From Oceanospirillales bacterium (GTDB taxonomy: Bacteria > Pseudomonadota > Gammaproteobacteria > Pseudomonadales > Endozoicomonadaceae): a stretch of 64,000 bases of DNA. The notes beneath the pieces are model-generated. The model searched no databases. It was not told the origin of the DNA and saw only the letters and a program-made list of their open reading frames with translations. The position numbers and the translations under genes are program-made. The DNA is taken from positions 62,001 through 126,000 of the forward strand of contig SIHQ01000011.1 of NCBI GenBank assembly GCA_004762125.1, read 5' to 3'. This document shows, in pieces, positions 17,953 through 28,422 of this stretch (its first letter is position 1; the number at the start of each line of letters is the position of its first letter).

Positions 17953-20070
17953 ATGCATCAGACAATACCACTAGTAGACATTTTCGCTGGCCCAGGAGGG
18001 CTGAGTGAAGGGTTTTCTTCATTCGAGCAGAATAAAGACTATCCATTCAAGAGCATTCTGTCGGCTGAAAAAGACGAGTCAGCTTTCACCACTCTCAGGC
18101 TGAGAGCATTCCTTCGCTGGTTCATCTACGGAAAGCGACAGAAAAACCCACCGAAAGTCTACATAGACTACGTTACGGCTCGAGTAAAAGCTGATAACGA
18201 ACATGCAGCCCTTTTACTGCATGATTTACTTCATATGGAGGTATGCCATCAAGGTTCATCTGCTTCTTTCTGCGAAGCGATCACTCATGAGCTTGGTGAT
18301 CGATGGAAGTTCTTCTCAGGGGCTTATTCAGCAGAAACAGATGAAATACTGCAGGCAGTTTTTCATGCCCGACTAGATGTAAAACACTTTGAACTTGGAG
18401 GTGCAGATATCCCAGAAAAAGCTGGCGATATCAGCCCATATATAACCCAAGCACTTACCCACCCTGAAAATAATTTACATAGTGATGAATTTGTATTAGT
18501 TGGAGGGCCTCCATGTCAGGCCTATTCAAATGCAGGCCGTTCCCGCCGGAGCAAGAATGATCTAACTCAATATACTTGCGGTGAAACAGGCGAGTACATT
18601 TTCGATAAAGATCCCAGAGCAACTCTGTACAAAGAGTATCTGAGAGTTCTGGCAGCAAATAAGCCGGCCCTCTTTGTCATGGAAAATGTTCGTGGAATGC
18701 TATCTGCCCAGTTTACTAATGATGACGGTTCAAAAGAACCAGTATGGAAGAGAGTTGTTTCAGAACTTCATAATCCAGCTCAGGCTTTAGGTTCTGATTA
18801 CAAAACTTCTGCTGCTGGCAGCAAATATATTATTACATCACTTGTGGAAGGTAGTGGCTGCTATTACTCAGGAGAATCTGGGCAGCTTGATAAAATTGAT
18901 CCGAAAAAGTTTGTCCTTAGAGCCTCTGATTATGGTGTTCCACAGCACAGAGATCGAGTTATTCTTTTGGGAATCAGAACTGACCTGCTTGAACATATGG
19001 AAATAGATACTGCACTCAAAAGCATACACCTTCCAGACAGCTTAAATAAAAATATAAGTGTAGGCAGTGCCATTTCTGATTTGCCTCCTCAGTTCAGCAT
19101 TCTCAGCTCAGAGAGCACAGATGTACGTCAACGAAAAAGCGTACCATCTGCACTTGCTGAGTCTAAGTGGAAAGAGAATATCAGTTCTCAAATCGGCAAT
19201 GTGTTAAGAGCTGTAGGGCATCGGCTAAATACGAAAAACTTAGAAGAGCCTGAATGGAAAAAAACTCTGCACACTGCTATTGCTGATCTTGCTAATAAAT
19301 TTGAACCCGAAAACTTGCTTCAGGTAAAAGCAAAGAAGTCAGATACATCGCTAGAGGCCGTGTTTAATATTCGAATCAGAGAGTTGTTGAAAGGTGCAGA
19401 TCAAACTATTAGAGAAGTCATATCCAAGGCAGAAAGCCTCTCTGATATTTCCCAATACTATCAGTGGGATTGCAGTGAAAGCAGGCAAGAAGAACTAGAT
19501 GCTTGGTATAAAAGAAACACTTTGGGTCTTCCTGTACTGAACCACTTCCCACGAGGTCACATGGATACTGACCTAGCACGCTATATTTATGCAGCATGTT
19601 ATGTAAAAGCATATAGAGAGCTTGAGGTAGAACTGGAGAAGAACATACCGAACCGGGTTCTAAAAGGAGCTCGAGTTACTAATATAAAAGAGTTGCTTAA
19701 GAAAGAGGCAAGTATTTACGACAGAGTTAGCATTAAGCAACTGCAGGCAGTACGCCTAGACCCAGACCACCAGAATACCCAGTCTTTTGTAGATCGATTC
19801 AAGGTACAGAGAGAAGAGAGTCCTTCTACTACAGTTACTTGTCACCTATCGAAGGATGGTCACTATTACATTCATCCAGATCCGACTCAGTGTCGAAGTA
19901 TGACCGTAAGAGAAGCTGCAAGATTACAGACTTTTCCAGATAACTATTTTTTTGAAGGAACCCCTACACTACAGAGAATACAGGTAGGTAACGCTGTACC
20001 ACCTTTACTTGCCTTTCATATTGCGGATGTAATACAAAGAGTCTGGACAGAATTTGTCGTAAAAGATTAG
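17953..20070 (+). CDS. DNA (cytosine-5) methyltransferase
   Basis: This enzyme transfers methyl from S-adenosylmethionine to cytosine C5. Ordered motifs are clear: motif I VDIFAGPGGLSEGF (residues 8-21), motif IV GGPPCQAYSNAGRSRR with catalytic Cys188, motif VI ENVRGM, motif VIII QHRDRVILLG, motif IX with TVTCHLSKDG, and motif X VGNAVPP. Motif I and the catalytic cysteine are about 170 residues apart, roughly 100 more than in M.HhaI, so there is an insertion, and the region between VIII and IX is also long (705 residues in all). The frame extends to TTG 17923; ATG 17953 fits the family better, though neither has a strong ribosome site. It starts the defence locus and probably marks self DNA. 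No companion Vsr is present. Confidence 0.92.
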   Translation: MHQTIPLVDIFAGPGGLSEGFSSFEQNKDYPFKSILSAEKDESAFTTLRLRAFLRWFIYGKRQKNPPKVYIDYVTARVKADNEHAALLLHDLLHMEVCHQGSSASFCEAITHELGDRWKFFSGAYSAETDEILQAVFHARLDVKHFELGGADIPEKAGDISPYITQALTHPENNLHSDEFVLVGGPPCQAYSNAGRSRRSKNDLTQYTCGETGEYIFDKDPRATLYKEYLRVLAANKPALFVMENVRGMLSAQFTNDDGSKEPVWKRVVSELHNPAQALGSDYKTSAAGSKYIITSLVEGSGCYYSGESGQLDKIDPKKFVLRASDYGVPQHRDRVILLGIRTDLLEHMEIDTALKSIHLPDSLNKNISVGSAISDLPPQFSILSSESTDVRQRKSVPSALAESKWKENISSQIGNVLRAVGHRLNTKNLEEPEWKKTLHTAIADLANKFEPENLLQVKAKKSDTSLEAVFNIRIRELLKGADQTIREVISKAESLSDISQYYQWDCSESRQEELDAWYKRNTLGLPVLNHFPRGHMDTDLARYIYAACYVKAYRELEVELEKNIPNRVLKGARVTNIKELLKKEASIYDRVSIKQLQAVRLDPDHQNTQSFVDRFKVQREESPSTTVTCHLSKDGHYYIHPDPTQCRSMTVREAARLQTFPDNYFFEGTPTLQRIQVGNAVPPLLAFHIADVIQRVWTEFVVKD

Positions 20071-20111
20071 ATGGTTATACAGCTAAGTCTTGAAATTAAC
20101 TAACATCTAGA

Positions 20112-20140
20112 TTGCAGCTACTTATTCTACGTAGCTGCAA
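20112..20140 (+). terminator. Hairpin between methyltransferase and BrxR-like gene
   Basis: Perfect ten-bp arms, TTGCAGCTAC (20112-20121) and GTAGCTGCAA (20131-20140), flank a nine-base loop. It lies 41 bases after the methyltransferase stop. No T run follows, so it may be a weak terminator, suggesting separate transcription of the methyltransferase. Confidence 0.45.
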
Positions 20141-20156
20141 ATAATCGAAGTGACCT

Positions 20157-20193
20157 TGATATACGTCATATCATCATATTGATCACGTCATAT
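20157..20193. promoter_or_regulatory. Candidate operator of the BrxR-like regulator
   Basis: TGATAT (20157-20162), ACGTC and ATATCA (20168-20173) form an inverted repeat. Overlapping it, ACGTCATAT occurs at 20163-20171 and again at 20185-20193, 22 bases apart (about two helical turns). A perfect -10 TATAAT lies at 20224-20229. BrxR/CapW regulators bind repeats close to their own promoters, so this is the obvious operator. Confidence 0.5.
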
Positions 20194-20223
20194 GCACAAT
20201 TCTATTATATCAATTAATAGTCG

Positions 20224-20229
20224 TATAAT
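20224..20229 (+). promoter_or_regulatory. -10 element of the defence operon promoter
   Basis: TATAAT lies 34 bases before the ATG at 20263. The -35 (around TTCTAT, 20200-20205) is weak, which suggests need for an activator or tight control. Confidence 0.5.
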
Positions 20230-20262
20230 GCCTGCAATATAACTTTTAGTTGTCAGAGCATT

Positions 20263-21153
20263 ATGTCAGATTTGTCAATTGAAGCTCTCAGTCATAGTCA
20301 GCGAGAAAGACTGGCATTTATAGAATTTAGGCTTTTCTTTCTGGATGAGCTGAGACGCTCTGACATCTGCGAAAAATTTGGAACCGGGCCAGCAGGTGCT
20401 ACGAGAGATATAGCTTTGTATCGAAAGCTAGCCCCAGAAAATTCGCAGTTTGATCAGAAAACAAAATACTACCGCCTCCATCAACATTTCATACCTGTTT
20501 TTAATCACTCTACACATCGTGTTTTAAATACACTATTGAATGGTTTTGGAGACGGTGTATATAGCCTTCCTCCACAGATAAACTACATAACACCTGCGTC
20601 TCTTAATACACCTTGTATTGATATTCTTTCCAGCGTGACCAGAGCAATAAAAAAAAGAAAAATCATCCAGATAAAGTATCTATCAAAAAGCAGCGGTTGG
20701 TCTAATAGGGAGATTGTCCCATTTGCACTTGTCAGTAATGGAAATCGCTGGCATACACGAGCATATGACAGAAAAACATCTGAGTTCAGAGATTTTGTTC
20801 TATCAAGAATTACAGAATCAAAGGTACTAGAAGGCCTACCATCAGAGAAAGAAACAGCTGAATCTGATGTTCAATGGAACAGGTGGGTTGAACTTCAGTT
20901 GATGCCTCACCCAAATCAAGCGTTTTCAGAAGCTGTGGCACTAGATTATGGAATTGAAGGCAGAACTCTGACAGTAAAGCTAAGGGCTGCAACTGCTGGG
21001 TATTGCCTTAGACAATGGAATGTTGATTGTTCTAGAGATCATCGCCTGAAAGGCCCTGAGTTCGACCTCTGGTTAAGTAATCCACTTGAGTTATATGGGG
21101 TGAAAAGCGCATTAATCGCCCCTGGTTATAAAATAAAGGAGTTTGAAATATGA
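20263..21153 (+). CDS. BrxR/CapW-like WYL-domain transcriptional regulator
   Basis: This 296-residue protein matches the wHTH-WYL-WCX layout of BrxR and CapW, regulators of phage-defence operons. The N-terminal winged helix reads [20 protein letters not shown], then [27 protein letters not shown], with YDxxxKxY-like [17 protein letters not shown]. The WYL part (about 125-200) contains [38 protein letters not shown]; the C-terminal extension ends near [12 protein letters not shown] domains sense nucleotides or nucleic acid fragments and relieve repression on infection (known for the family). Its stop overlaps the next start (ATGA at 21150), so it leads the operon of the sigma fusion, ATPase, Z1, nuclease and AIPR genes. 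Confidence 0.86.
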   Translation: MSDLSIEALSHSQRERLAFIEFRLFFLDELRRSDICEKFGTGPAGATRDIALYRKLAPENSQFDQKTKYYRLHQHFIPVFNHSTHRVLNTLLNGFGDGVYSLPPQINYITPASLNTPCIDILSSVTRAIKKRKIIQIKYLSKSSGWSNREIVPFALVSNGNRWHTRAYDRKTSEFRDFVLSRITESKVLEGLPSEKETAESDVQWNRWVELQLMPHPNQAFSEAVALDYGIEGRTLTVKLRAATAGYCLRQWNVDCSRDHRLKGPEFDLWLSNPLELYGVKSALIAPGYKIKEFEI

Positions 21154-24050
21154 CGGTAATGCAAGGAAAGCCAAAGGAAAAGCTCAGCCGTCTATTAAAG
21201 CTTGCTGTTCTTACAGGAGTAGCAAAGGCTGTAAAAATCCAACTTAAGTCTCCCGAGACTGTTAATGCTCAAGATGGTAGCGGCACAACTCCGTTAATGC
21301 TTGCTGCCAAAAAAGGCCACGTTAACGTATGCAAGCTACTACTGGCAGAAGGTGCAGATACTGAGATAAAAGATTCTCAAGAGAGAAATGCACAGTCGTA
21401 TGCAGAAGAAAAAAATCATAGCGATATTGTCGATCTACTAACTCTCCATCTGGAGGTACAGGAGGAAGAAGAGAATCATTCTTACATTCCTGAAACCTCA
21501 TCAAAAGACCTCAAAGGATTGATAGCTCAACTTGATGGGTTTATTGCGAAAACAAGCTTGGAAAGCTTCCAGAAGAAAGATAATAGCGTCACTCAAACAA
21601 TAAACAATAATGATCCTAAAAGCAGAGACATCAAAGGTAATGAAGACCGTGTTGGGGGCATTACTCGCACTAAAGAGAAGGTAATAAGCGAAGGATTAGA
21701 ATCTCCTGTAAATATTGAATGTAACGAGCTCTCAGTTCAAGAAAACCATGAGGTTGAATCATCCTCTGATGAACAAGATATTAGCTTTTCCAGTAATGAG
21801 TGGGAAGTTGTAGAAGAGGATGACAGTAGTTTCGTTGTCAGTGAATCTTGTACACATGATGAGTATAAGACAGATATTAATGTTGAAGAAAAGCCTGCAA
21901 CAGAATCTGATTATAAGCAATGTCAGTTATCAGCAAGTGCTATAGCTAGTAAGTCTGAACTTCAAATAATTTCTTGTATTCAGCCTACTCCAGAGCCACT
22001 AGAAAACGGAAGTGTAGATCTAGGTGGCTGGGAAGTAGAGGAAGAAGATATTCCTCCAGAAGAAAATTCTGATAGCAAGGAGAAAGCCAGTGAAGTGCAA
22101 AATCAGATTTCAGAGCATATTCCTGTGGATTCTGGTGAAGATTGGTCAAATATAATTATTGACCTGCCTGAGCTTGATGATATTTCTGACGATGAATTGT
22201 TCCGCAGTCCACAAATTCATGATGGCTTCAGGAACCTTCTTTCACATGCAATAGATGAAGGCGTTGTTTCAGAACAATTTCTAGAATCATCCATCCATGA
22301 GCTTTACTCTGATCACACCCTCAGATCCATCAGGAAGTATCAGATTTCAAAGCCGAGTAATCTTTCGAGGGTACTGCAAGACGATGCTATTCAGGAACAA
22401 CATGAGTCAAAATTAGTTGAGAAAATCTTTCTAGTTCGCCAAGTTTTGGAAAACTTGGGAGTATATGTAGAAAGTGATTCTATAGGTCACGGGCTAGCTT
22501 CATTAGGTAGAAATGAAGTTGATAGGGACTCTCTTGATAATGCTCTATTACTTCTTGATAACACGCTTCACTCTAGAGACGACCCCCTGGATTTCTACTA
22601 CTCAAATATTCCTGAAAAAAAGGTGCTCACCAGAAAGCAGGAAGCAGATATTGGTAAACAAAGAGAGCTAGCTCATGAACAGATAATGGACGCACTTTCT
22701 GAAATACCAGCACTTCAAAATCAGCTTTTTGAGCAATGTATCCGTGCTTTGCATGAAGATTCCCCGGAACCAGTTCTGAAAAAAATAGTTGCCGGTATCA
22801 GGGATCAACCGACCTTAGACACAAATGATAGAGTCACAGGACCGTTGTTTGAGGATGAAGTACCGGACGATGATGACACAGAATACGACTCAACGTACCC
22901 ATTTGATGAGATTGTGAATCAACTTGTTTTTTTATTGGAAGACTCTGAAAGTAGTGACAATCAAAGAGCTATCGATTGCTTCAGGTCGCTGATTCTTACT
23001 GAGAATATGTTAAACGAATTAGTTAACAATCTCAGCAAGTGTGTAGACGACATAGATTTACATAGAAGAAAGCTGATTCAAATTTTTACACGTAGAGCCA
23101 GACTCCCTCGTGCAGCTGTAAAAAATTTGATTGATAAGGCAATAAGCTTTGATCAGCTATTGGGGCAGCTCAAAGAGCAGTATTCTGAATCTGCTGACAA
23201 GATAAATGACTGTGTCAATGAGGCAAAGTTAACAATCAAGCACTGGCATGAGTCAATACTGAGCTCAGGCACTTCGTCACACCACTTACATCAAGTTCTC
23301 ATCAGAGTGCGTGAAAGCCAGAAGGAAAGTCATAAAGCTCGGGATGAAATGATCCACTTTAACCTTAGGCTTGTCATGAATATTGCTGGAAAATATGGAA
23401 ACAGAGGACTTGATCATGCAGACCTTATCCAAGAAGGCAATATTGGTTTGATGAAAGCTGTTGAAAAGTTTGATTACAAACTTGGTTTTAAGTTTTCAAC
23501 TTATGCAACTTGGTGGATTCGCCAAGCTATCACAAGGGCAATTGCTGACCAGGCTAGAACCGTAAGATTTCCTGTACATGTGATTGAAAGGATAAATAAA
23601 TTCGAGTCTGTGAAAAGAAAACTCTCACAGCAGTTAGGAAACGAGCCAACCATCAAAGAGCTAGCCCATGACCTAGAAGTGGACGACTCGGAAATACTGA
23701 AACTGCAAAAGCTGACGACAATAATGCCTGTCGAAAACATGGAGCAGGTCTTTGACGAGTTGGCTGATATAACCAATTTATCTCTAGAGGAAACTGCGAT
23801 AGAGACGAATAAAAATGCTCAAATCAAAGCTGTTCTGAATGGTCTCAACAATAGAGAGAGGAAAGTCCTTGAGCTACGGTTTGGTATCGGCATGAATTCT
23901 GATTTCACACTAGAAGAAGTTGGGGCTCAATTTGATGTGACTCGCGAACGAATCAGGCAGATTGAGGCCAAAGCTCTTATAAAAGCCCAACATCCTACAC
24001 GAACAAACCATCTGAGAATTTTTGTTGGGCAAGAGCCAATAGCACTTTAA
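21150..24050 (+). CDS. Ankyrin repeat-RpoD-like sigma-70 fusion protein
   Basis: This 966-residue protein joins two domains not usually found together. Residues about 38-102 form ankyrin repeats ([30 protein letters not shown]). A long acidic linker follows, with repeated Trp-acidic blocks ([23 protein letters not shown]). From about residue 478 it aligns with E. coli RpoD: region 1.2 ([21 protein letters not shown]), a non-conserved-region counterpart (about 510-700), region 2 ([57 protein letters not shown]), region 3 and region 4 ([20 protein letters not shown]). The residues that read -10 (Q and T of RQAIT) and -35 (R of TRERIR) are those of RpoD. The extreme C-terminus diverges ([13 protein letters not shown]). 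It overlaps the BrxR-like gene by four bases and precedes the GHKL ATPase by 18. Function unknown. Confidence 0.88.
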   Translation: MTVMQGKPKEKLSRLLKLAVLTGVAKAVKIQLKSPETVNAQDGSGTTPLMLAAKKGHVNVCKLLLAEGADTEIKDSQERNAQSYAEEKNHSDIVDLLTLHLEVQEEEENHSYIPETSSKDLKGLIAQLDGFIAKTSLESFQKKDNSVTQTINNNDPKSRDIKGNEDRVGGITRTKEKVISEGLESPVNIECNELSVQENHEVESSSDEQDISFSSNEWEVVEEDDSSFVVSESCTHDEYKTDINVEEKPATESDYKQCQLSASAIASKSELQIISCIQPTPEPLENGSVDLGGWEVEEEDIPPEENSDSKEKASEVQNQISEHIPVDSGEDWSNIIIDLPELDDISDDELFRSPQIHDGFRNLLSHAIDEGVVSEQFLESSIHELYSDHTLRSIRKYQISKPSNLSRVLQDDAIQEQHESKLVEKIFLVRQVLENLGVYVESDSIGHGLASLGRNEVDRDSLDNALLLLDNTLHSRDDPLDFYYSNIPEKKVLTRKQEADIGKQRELAHEQIMDALSEIPALQNQLFEQCIRALHEDSPEPVLKKIVAGIRDQPTLDTNDRVTGPLFEDEVPDDDDTEYDSTYPFDEIVNQLVFLLEDSESSDNQRAIDCFRSLILTENMLNELVNNLSKCVDDIDLHRRKLIQIFTRRARLPRAAVKNLIDKAISFDQLLGQLKEQYSESADKINDCVNEAKLTIKHWHESILSSGTSSHHLHQVLIRVRESQKESHKARDEMIHFNLRLVMNIAGKYGNRGLDHADLIQEGNIGLMKAVEKFDYKLGFKFSTYATWWIRQAITRAIADQARTVRFPVHVIERINKFESVKRKLSQQLGNEPTIKELAHDLEVDDSEILKLQKLTTIMPVENMEQVFDELADITNLSLEETAIETNKNAQIKAVLNGLNNRERKVLELRFGIGMNSDFTLEEVGAQFDVTRERIRQIEAKALIKAQHPTRTNHLRIFVGQEPIAL

Positions 24051-24068
24051 TCATTCAGGGACGTATAT

Positions 24069-25559
24069 ATGAGTTTTACAGGTAAGCGCCATGCTCCCCC
24101 AAAAGCTGGCGCAATGATTGAAGCGCTGCGTGGGCTTGGTTACACAACGGCCTCGGCTCTTGCAGATATTATTGATAACAGTATTGCAGCAAATGCCAGT
24201 CAGGTAGATATCAATTTTGTCTGGGATCAGGAAAAGAGCCGTATCGAAATAATTGATAATGGCAACGGTATGAATGCCCTTGAACTGGACAAGGCTATGC
24301 GCCTTGGTGAGCTGAACCCGCTGGATCAGAGAGATGAGTCAGATTTAGGACGGTTTGGCATGGGACTTAAAACCGCATCGTTTTCTCAATGTCGTGAACT
24401 GACAGTTGCAACAAAGAAAAAAGAAGAATTGAACTGCCTCAGGTGGGATCTGGATGTTCTCGCAAAAAGTACGGGGGATGGCTGGTATTTACTTGAAGGT
24501 CCATCTGAGAACAACCATGATCTCGTGCACTCTATTTTGGATGCTCAGAAAGGCACATTGGTTCTTTGGGAAAAGCTAGACCGAATAATTACTGATCGAT
24601 TTTCTGCTGATGACTTTCTGGATCTGATTGATCAGGTTGAGTTTCATTTAGCCATGGTTTTTCACCGATATTTAGAAGACAGATCGAACTGTTTTGACTT
24701 GTATATAAATAAGAAAAAACTCAAACCTTGGGATCCCTTTCTAAAAGGTCATCCAGCCAAAGCTTGGCATTCACCAAAGGCAACACGGACCTCCTCTGGA
24801 AGTAGCATATCTGTTGAGTGTCATGTCCTTCCTCATAAAGACAAGCTTACCAACAAGGAGTTTGAATCTGCTGGTGGATCAGATGGGTGGACTGCTCAGC
24901 AAGGATTTTATGTTTATAGGAACAAAAGGTTATTGTTAGCAGGGAGCTGGCTGGGGCTAGGTAAAGGCAGAGCATGGACAAAAGAAGAGTCTCATAGACT
25001 GGCCCGAATCAAGCTGGATATACCCAACACTGCGGATTCGGAATGGAAAATTGATATTCGCAAAGCGACTGCCCGACCTCCCGTAGTAATGAGAAAGTGG
25101 TTGATGCGGCTGGCAGAAGATACCAGAGCCCGAGCAAGAAGAACCTTTGCCTCTCGAGGAAAGCCTGCCAGAACAAGTAAAGGTGAGCCAGTTGTACAAG
25201 CCTGGAAAGCAGACCAGACTTCTGGAGGTGTTCGATATCGAATTGACGAAACTCATCCAGCGATAAGAAATGTTTTGGACGACGCTGGATCAATGCTTCC
25301 ACAGGTAAAAGTTATGCTCCGAATTTTGGAAGAAACTATTCCAGTTCAGCGCATCTGGCTTGATACAGCTGAAAATAAAGAAACTCCACGTACACACTTT
25401 GAGGGTGAGGCTTCGGATGAGGTTATCTCTGTTTTGAAGGTGATGTTCGAAAACTTGGTAACTAAGAAGGGGTTTAGCCCGAAAGCAGCTGTAGATAAAC
25501 TGCTTCTGACAGAACCATTTCAAGATTATCCACAGCTTGTGTCATCACTAGCAGAGTAA
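24069..25559 (+). CDS. GHKL ATPase of the MORC/MutL type
   Basis: This 496-residue protein has an N-terminal Bergerat-fold ATPase domain. The N box is LADIIDNSIAANA (about residues 31-43), where the catalytic glutamate of MutL and MORC is replaced by aspartate (D33). G1 is IIDNGNGM (61-68) and G2 is LGRFGMGLKTASFS (93-106). The second half is a transducer-like region with basic patches, with no recognised nuclease motif. Such ATPases act as clamps on DNA in repair, chromatin and predicted restriction systems; prokaryotic MORC-like genes are known beside Z1 helicases and restriction nucleases (family knowledge). It starts 18 bases after the sigma fusion and ends 19 before the Z1 gene. Confidence 0.87.
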   Translation: MSFTGKRHAPPKAGAMIEALRGLGYTTASALADIIDNSIAANASQVDINFVWDQEKSRIEIIDNGNGMNALELDKAMRLGELNPLDQRDESDLGRFGMGLKTASFSQCRELTVATKKKEELNCLRWDLDVLAKSTGDGWYLLEGPSENNHDLVHSILDAQKGTLVLWEKLDRIITDRFSADDFLDLIDQVEFHLAMVFHRYLEDRSNCFDLYINKKKLKPWDPFLKGHPAKAWHSPKATRTSSGSSISVECHVLPHKDKLTNKEFESAGGSDGWTAQQGFYVYRNKRLLLAGSWLGLGKGRAWTKEESHRLARIKLDIPNTADSEWKIDIRKATARPPVVMRKWLMRLAEDTRARARRTFASRGKPARTSKGEPVVQAWKADQTSGGVRYRIDETHPAIRNVLDDAGSMLPQVKVMLRILEETIPVQRIWLDTAENKETPRTHFEGEASDEVISVLKVMFENLVTKKGFSPKAAVDKLLLTEPFQDYPQLVSSLAE

Positions 25560-25578
25560 CTATATTCAAGGAAAGATC

Positions 25579-28422
25579 ATGGCATTAAACGCTACAGAAC
25601 AGACAGTTTTAACATTTGTTCAAACCCTGCTGGAAGACGAGAGTGAAATCACACCTTCTCTTATTCAAGAAAAAATCAATATAGCTCTGATGGTCAAAAA
25701 AGAGTGGGCTGAAGATCTTGATAAAGATGCAGTTATTGGTGAATTAATCAGAAGAGCAAGTACTTGGGTCGGTGATGATGCATTCCTATCTAATGACGAA
25801 GGCCATGTTCCATGGCTGAATCATGAGAGGAAAAAAGATTGGCGCTATTGGCAGAGATATCGTGAATATCAGGAGAAGAAACTTTCCTGGAAAATTGTAG
25901 AAGGTCTTGATAAGTCTACAGATCAGATACTGGGTAACCTAGAAGATCCAAAAAGAGATGGCCCATGGGATCGAAGGGGGTTGGTTGTTGGTCATGTTCA
26001 GTCCGGTAAAACAGGTAACTATACCGGTCTGATATGTAAGGCAGCTGATGCTGGTTATAAAATTATTATTGTGCTGGCTGGGATGCACAATAACCTCCGA
26101 TCTCAAACACAGATTCGACTGGACGAAGGCTTTCTAGGGTACACAACAAGTGTCATCCAAGATGAAATTCATTCTATTGGTGTGGGTGAAATAGACAAAG
26201 ATCCATCAATAAGGCCTAACTTTGCTACTAATCGCTCTGAAAAGGGTGACTTTAACGCTAAGGCAGCTAAGCACCTTGGAATATCTCCCGAACAAAGGCC
26301 TTGGTTGTTTGTAGTAAAGAAAAATAAATCAGTTCTTCAGAGATTGCTCAAATGGATTGAAAATCACGTTTCCAACGCTAAAGACCGAGAATCAGGTAGA
26401 AAACTGGTCACTCACCTTCCTCTCCTAATCATTGATGACGAAGCTGATAATGCATCTGTTGATACTGGAGCTCAGGCTTATGATGAATTTGGAAAGCCAG
26501 ATCTTGAACATGAACCAACTGCAATAAACAGCCTTACTAGGAAAATTCTACATACTTTCACACGTAAGGCTTATGTAGGTTATACGGCAACACCTTTTGC
26601 CAATATCTTTATCCACAATCGAAGCGAAACTGAAAAAGAGGGATCTGACCTATTTCCTTCAGCATTCATTTCCAATTTGTCGGCTTCATCAAGTTATATA
26701 GGACCAGCCAAAGTATTTGGACTATCTACTGAAAATGGGAGAGAAGGGTGTCTTCCTCTCGTAAAAGTTGTAAGTGATCAATGTTCCGAAGATGAAAAAT
26801 CTGGATGGATGCCAACTAAACATAAAAATGGTTATATCCCTTCGTGCGATGCATCGTTTGGAATTCCTCCATCTCTCCGGGAGTCAATAGATGCCTATAT
26901 CCTTGCCTGCTCAATCAGAAGGTTGAGAGGACAGAAGGATGAACATTGCTCGATGCTGATTCATGTGACCCGCTTTACTTCAGTGCAGGGTATCGTAAAA
27001 GAGCAGGTCGCTTCATATGTTGATTGGATGAAAAAGAGGTTGGTTCGCAGAGTTGACCATACAGAGGCTGTGAATAACCTTCGCACTCTATGGGAAAAGG
27101 ACTTTAAGCCTGTAACAGAAGAAATTCATGGGCTCTATCCAGAACTGGTAGAAGAAGATTCAATAGACTGGGAGCAAATTGAAGAAGATCTGGCGGATGC
27201 CGTTTCAGAGATAGAGGTTAGAGCCATTAATGGCTTTGCAAAAGAGGCCTTGGATTATGCTGACAGTGCCGGTGGACTCAAGGTTATTGCTATTGGTGGT
27301 GACAAGCTGGCAAGGGGTTTAACTCTCGAAGGCCTCTGTGTCAGCTATTTCCTCAGAGCTTCAAGAATGTACGACACCTTGATGCAAATGGGCCGCTGGT
27401 TTGGATATCGTCCTGGTTATCTTGACGTGTGCAGGTTGTATACAACGAGTGATCTTGTTGAATGGTTTGAACATATTGCTGATGCTTCTGAAGAGCTCCG
27501 GGAAGAGTTCGACCTGATGACTGCAAGTGGTGCTACGCCACTTGAGTATGGTCTTAAAGTAGCTTCTCACCCTGTACTAATGGTGACTTCAAGATTAAAA
27601 ATGAGGAACTCCCAGAGTCTATACCTTTCTTTCAGTGGAGAGTCGGTAGAAACAGTATCCTTATTGAAAGACCAAAATTCTCTGGCATCCAACCTTAAAG
27701 CCTTTACCAAGCTGGCAGAACAACTTGGTAAACCAGAACCCATACCTGATAGAAATCGTAATGGCAGTAAGAAATCAGGAAATGGAGTGCAATGGTCAGA
27801 GGTCTCTGCTGAACGCATTACAGAGTTTTTATCTGAGTACAAGACGCACCCTGCCGCAATGAAAGTAAACAGTAAGTTGCTATCTGATTTCATTAATAAT
27901 ATGGCAAAAGAGAATGAACTAACTTCATGGACGGTAGCTGTTCTCAATGGTGGCCAGCAGAGATCTTTCAACCTACATAATGAAATTGAGCTCAAGCTGG
28001 TAAAACGAACACCAAGATCCGGTCCTGATGACAGATATTCGATTGGCAGACTTCTCTCACCCAGCGATGAAGCTTTAGACCTTGATGACGCTGCGTGGAC
28101 GGTTGCCATGGAAGAAACATTGGATGCATGGAGTAATGATCCAGGAAGGTCTAATGGCTCTAAAAGTAAGGAACCTAGTCAGCCTAGTGGCCCCATGATC
28201 AGAAAAATCAGAGGACTTGGTGCGAATACTATCCAGGGCAGCCCAGAACGAGGGCTCATGCTTATCTACCTTCTCGACCCAAAGGAAGTAGATGACAGCT
28301 TTGATGAAAGTACACCCATAGTTTCTTTTGGTATCAGTTTTCCCCGTAGTCATAGTGGGACAAAAGTAAAATATGAAGTAAACAATGTGCTTTGGGAGCA
28401 AGAATATGACCAAGCATATTGA
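25579..28422 (+). CDS. Z1-domain ATPase/helicase
   Basis: This 947-residue protein carries a Z1 domain, a superfamily II-like ATPase found in restriction and defence operons. The P-loop is GHVQSGKT (138-145), followed by IIIVLAGMHNNLRSQTQIRL. Motif II is LLIIDDEADNAS (about 284-295), motif III VGYTATPFANIF (about 332-343). The Z1 signature follows: IAIGGDKLARGLTLEGL, SYFLRASRMYDTLMQMGR and WFGYRPGYLDVCRLY (about 570-620). The C-terminal 300 residues are unassigned. It probably drives DNA translocation or remodelling for the nuclease encoded next. Its 3' end overlaps the start of that nuclease gene by 17 bases, indicating coupling. Confidence 0.9.
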   Translation: MALNATEQTVLTFVQTLLEDESEITPSLIQEKINIALMVKKEWAEDLDKDAVIGELIRRASTWVGDDAFLSNDEGHVPWLNHERKKDWRYWQRYREYQEKKLSWKIVEGLDKSTDQILGNLEDPKRDGPWDRRGLVVGHVQSGKTGNYTGLICKAADAGYKIIIVLAGMHNNLRSQTQIRLDEGFLGYTTSVIQDEIHSIGVGEIDKDPSIRPNFATNRSEKGDFNAKAAKHLGISPEQRPWLFVVKKNKSVLQRLLKWIENHVSNAKDRESGRKLVTHLPLLIIDDEADNASVDTGAQAYDEFGKPDLEHEPTAINSLTRKILHTFTRKAYVGYTATPFANIFIHNRSETEKEGSDLFPSAFISNLSASSSYIGPAKVFGLSTENGREGCLPLVKVVSDQCSEDEKSGWMPTKHKNGYIPSCDASFGIPPSLRESIDAYILACSIRRLRGQKDEHCSMLIHVTRFTSVQGIVKEQVASYVDWMKKRLVRRVDHTEAVNNLRTLWEKDFKPVTEEIHGLYPELVEEDSIDWEQIEEDLADAVSEIEVRAINGFAKEALDYADSAGGLKVIAIGGDKLARGLTLEGLCVSYFLRASRMYDTLMQMGRWFGYRPGYLDVCRLYTTSDLVEWFEHIADASEELREEFDLMTASGATPLEYGLKVASHPVLMVTSRLKMRNSQSLYLSFSGESVETVSLLKDQNSLASNLKAFTKLAEQLGKPEPIPDRNRNGSKKSGNGVQWSEVSAERITEFLSEYKTHPAAMKVNSKLLSDFINNMAKENELTSWTVAVLNGGQQRSFNLHNEIELKLVKRTPRSGPDDRYSIGRLLSPSDEALDLDDAAWTVAMEETLDAWSNDPGRSNGSKSKEPSQPSGPMIRKIRGLGANTIQGSPERGLMLIYLLDPKEVDDSFDESTPIVSFGISFPRSHSGTKVKYEVNNVLWEQEYDQAY

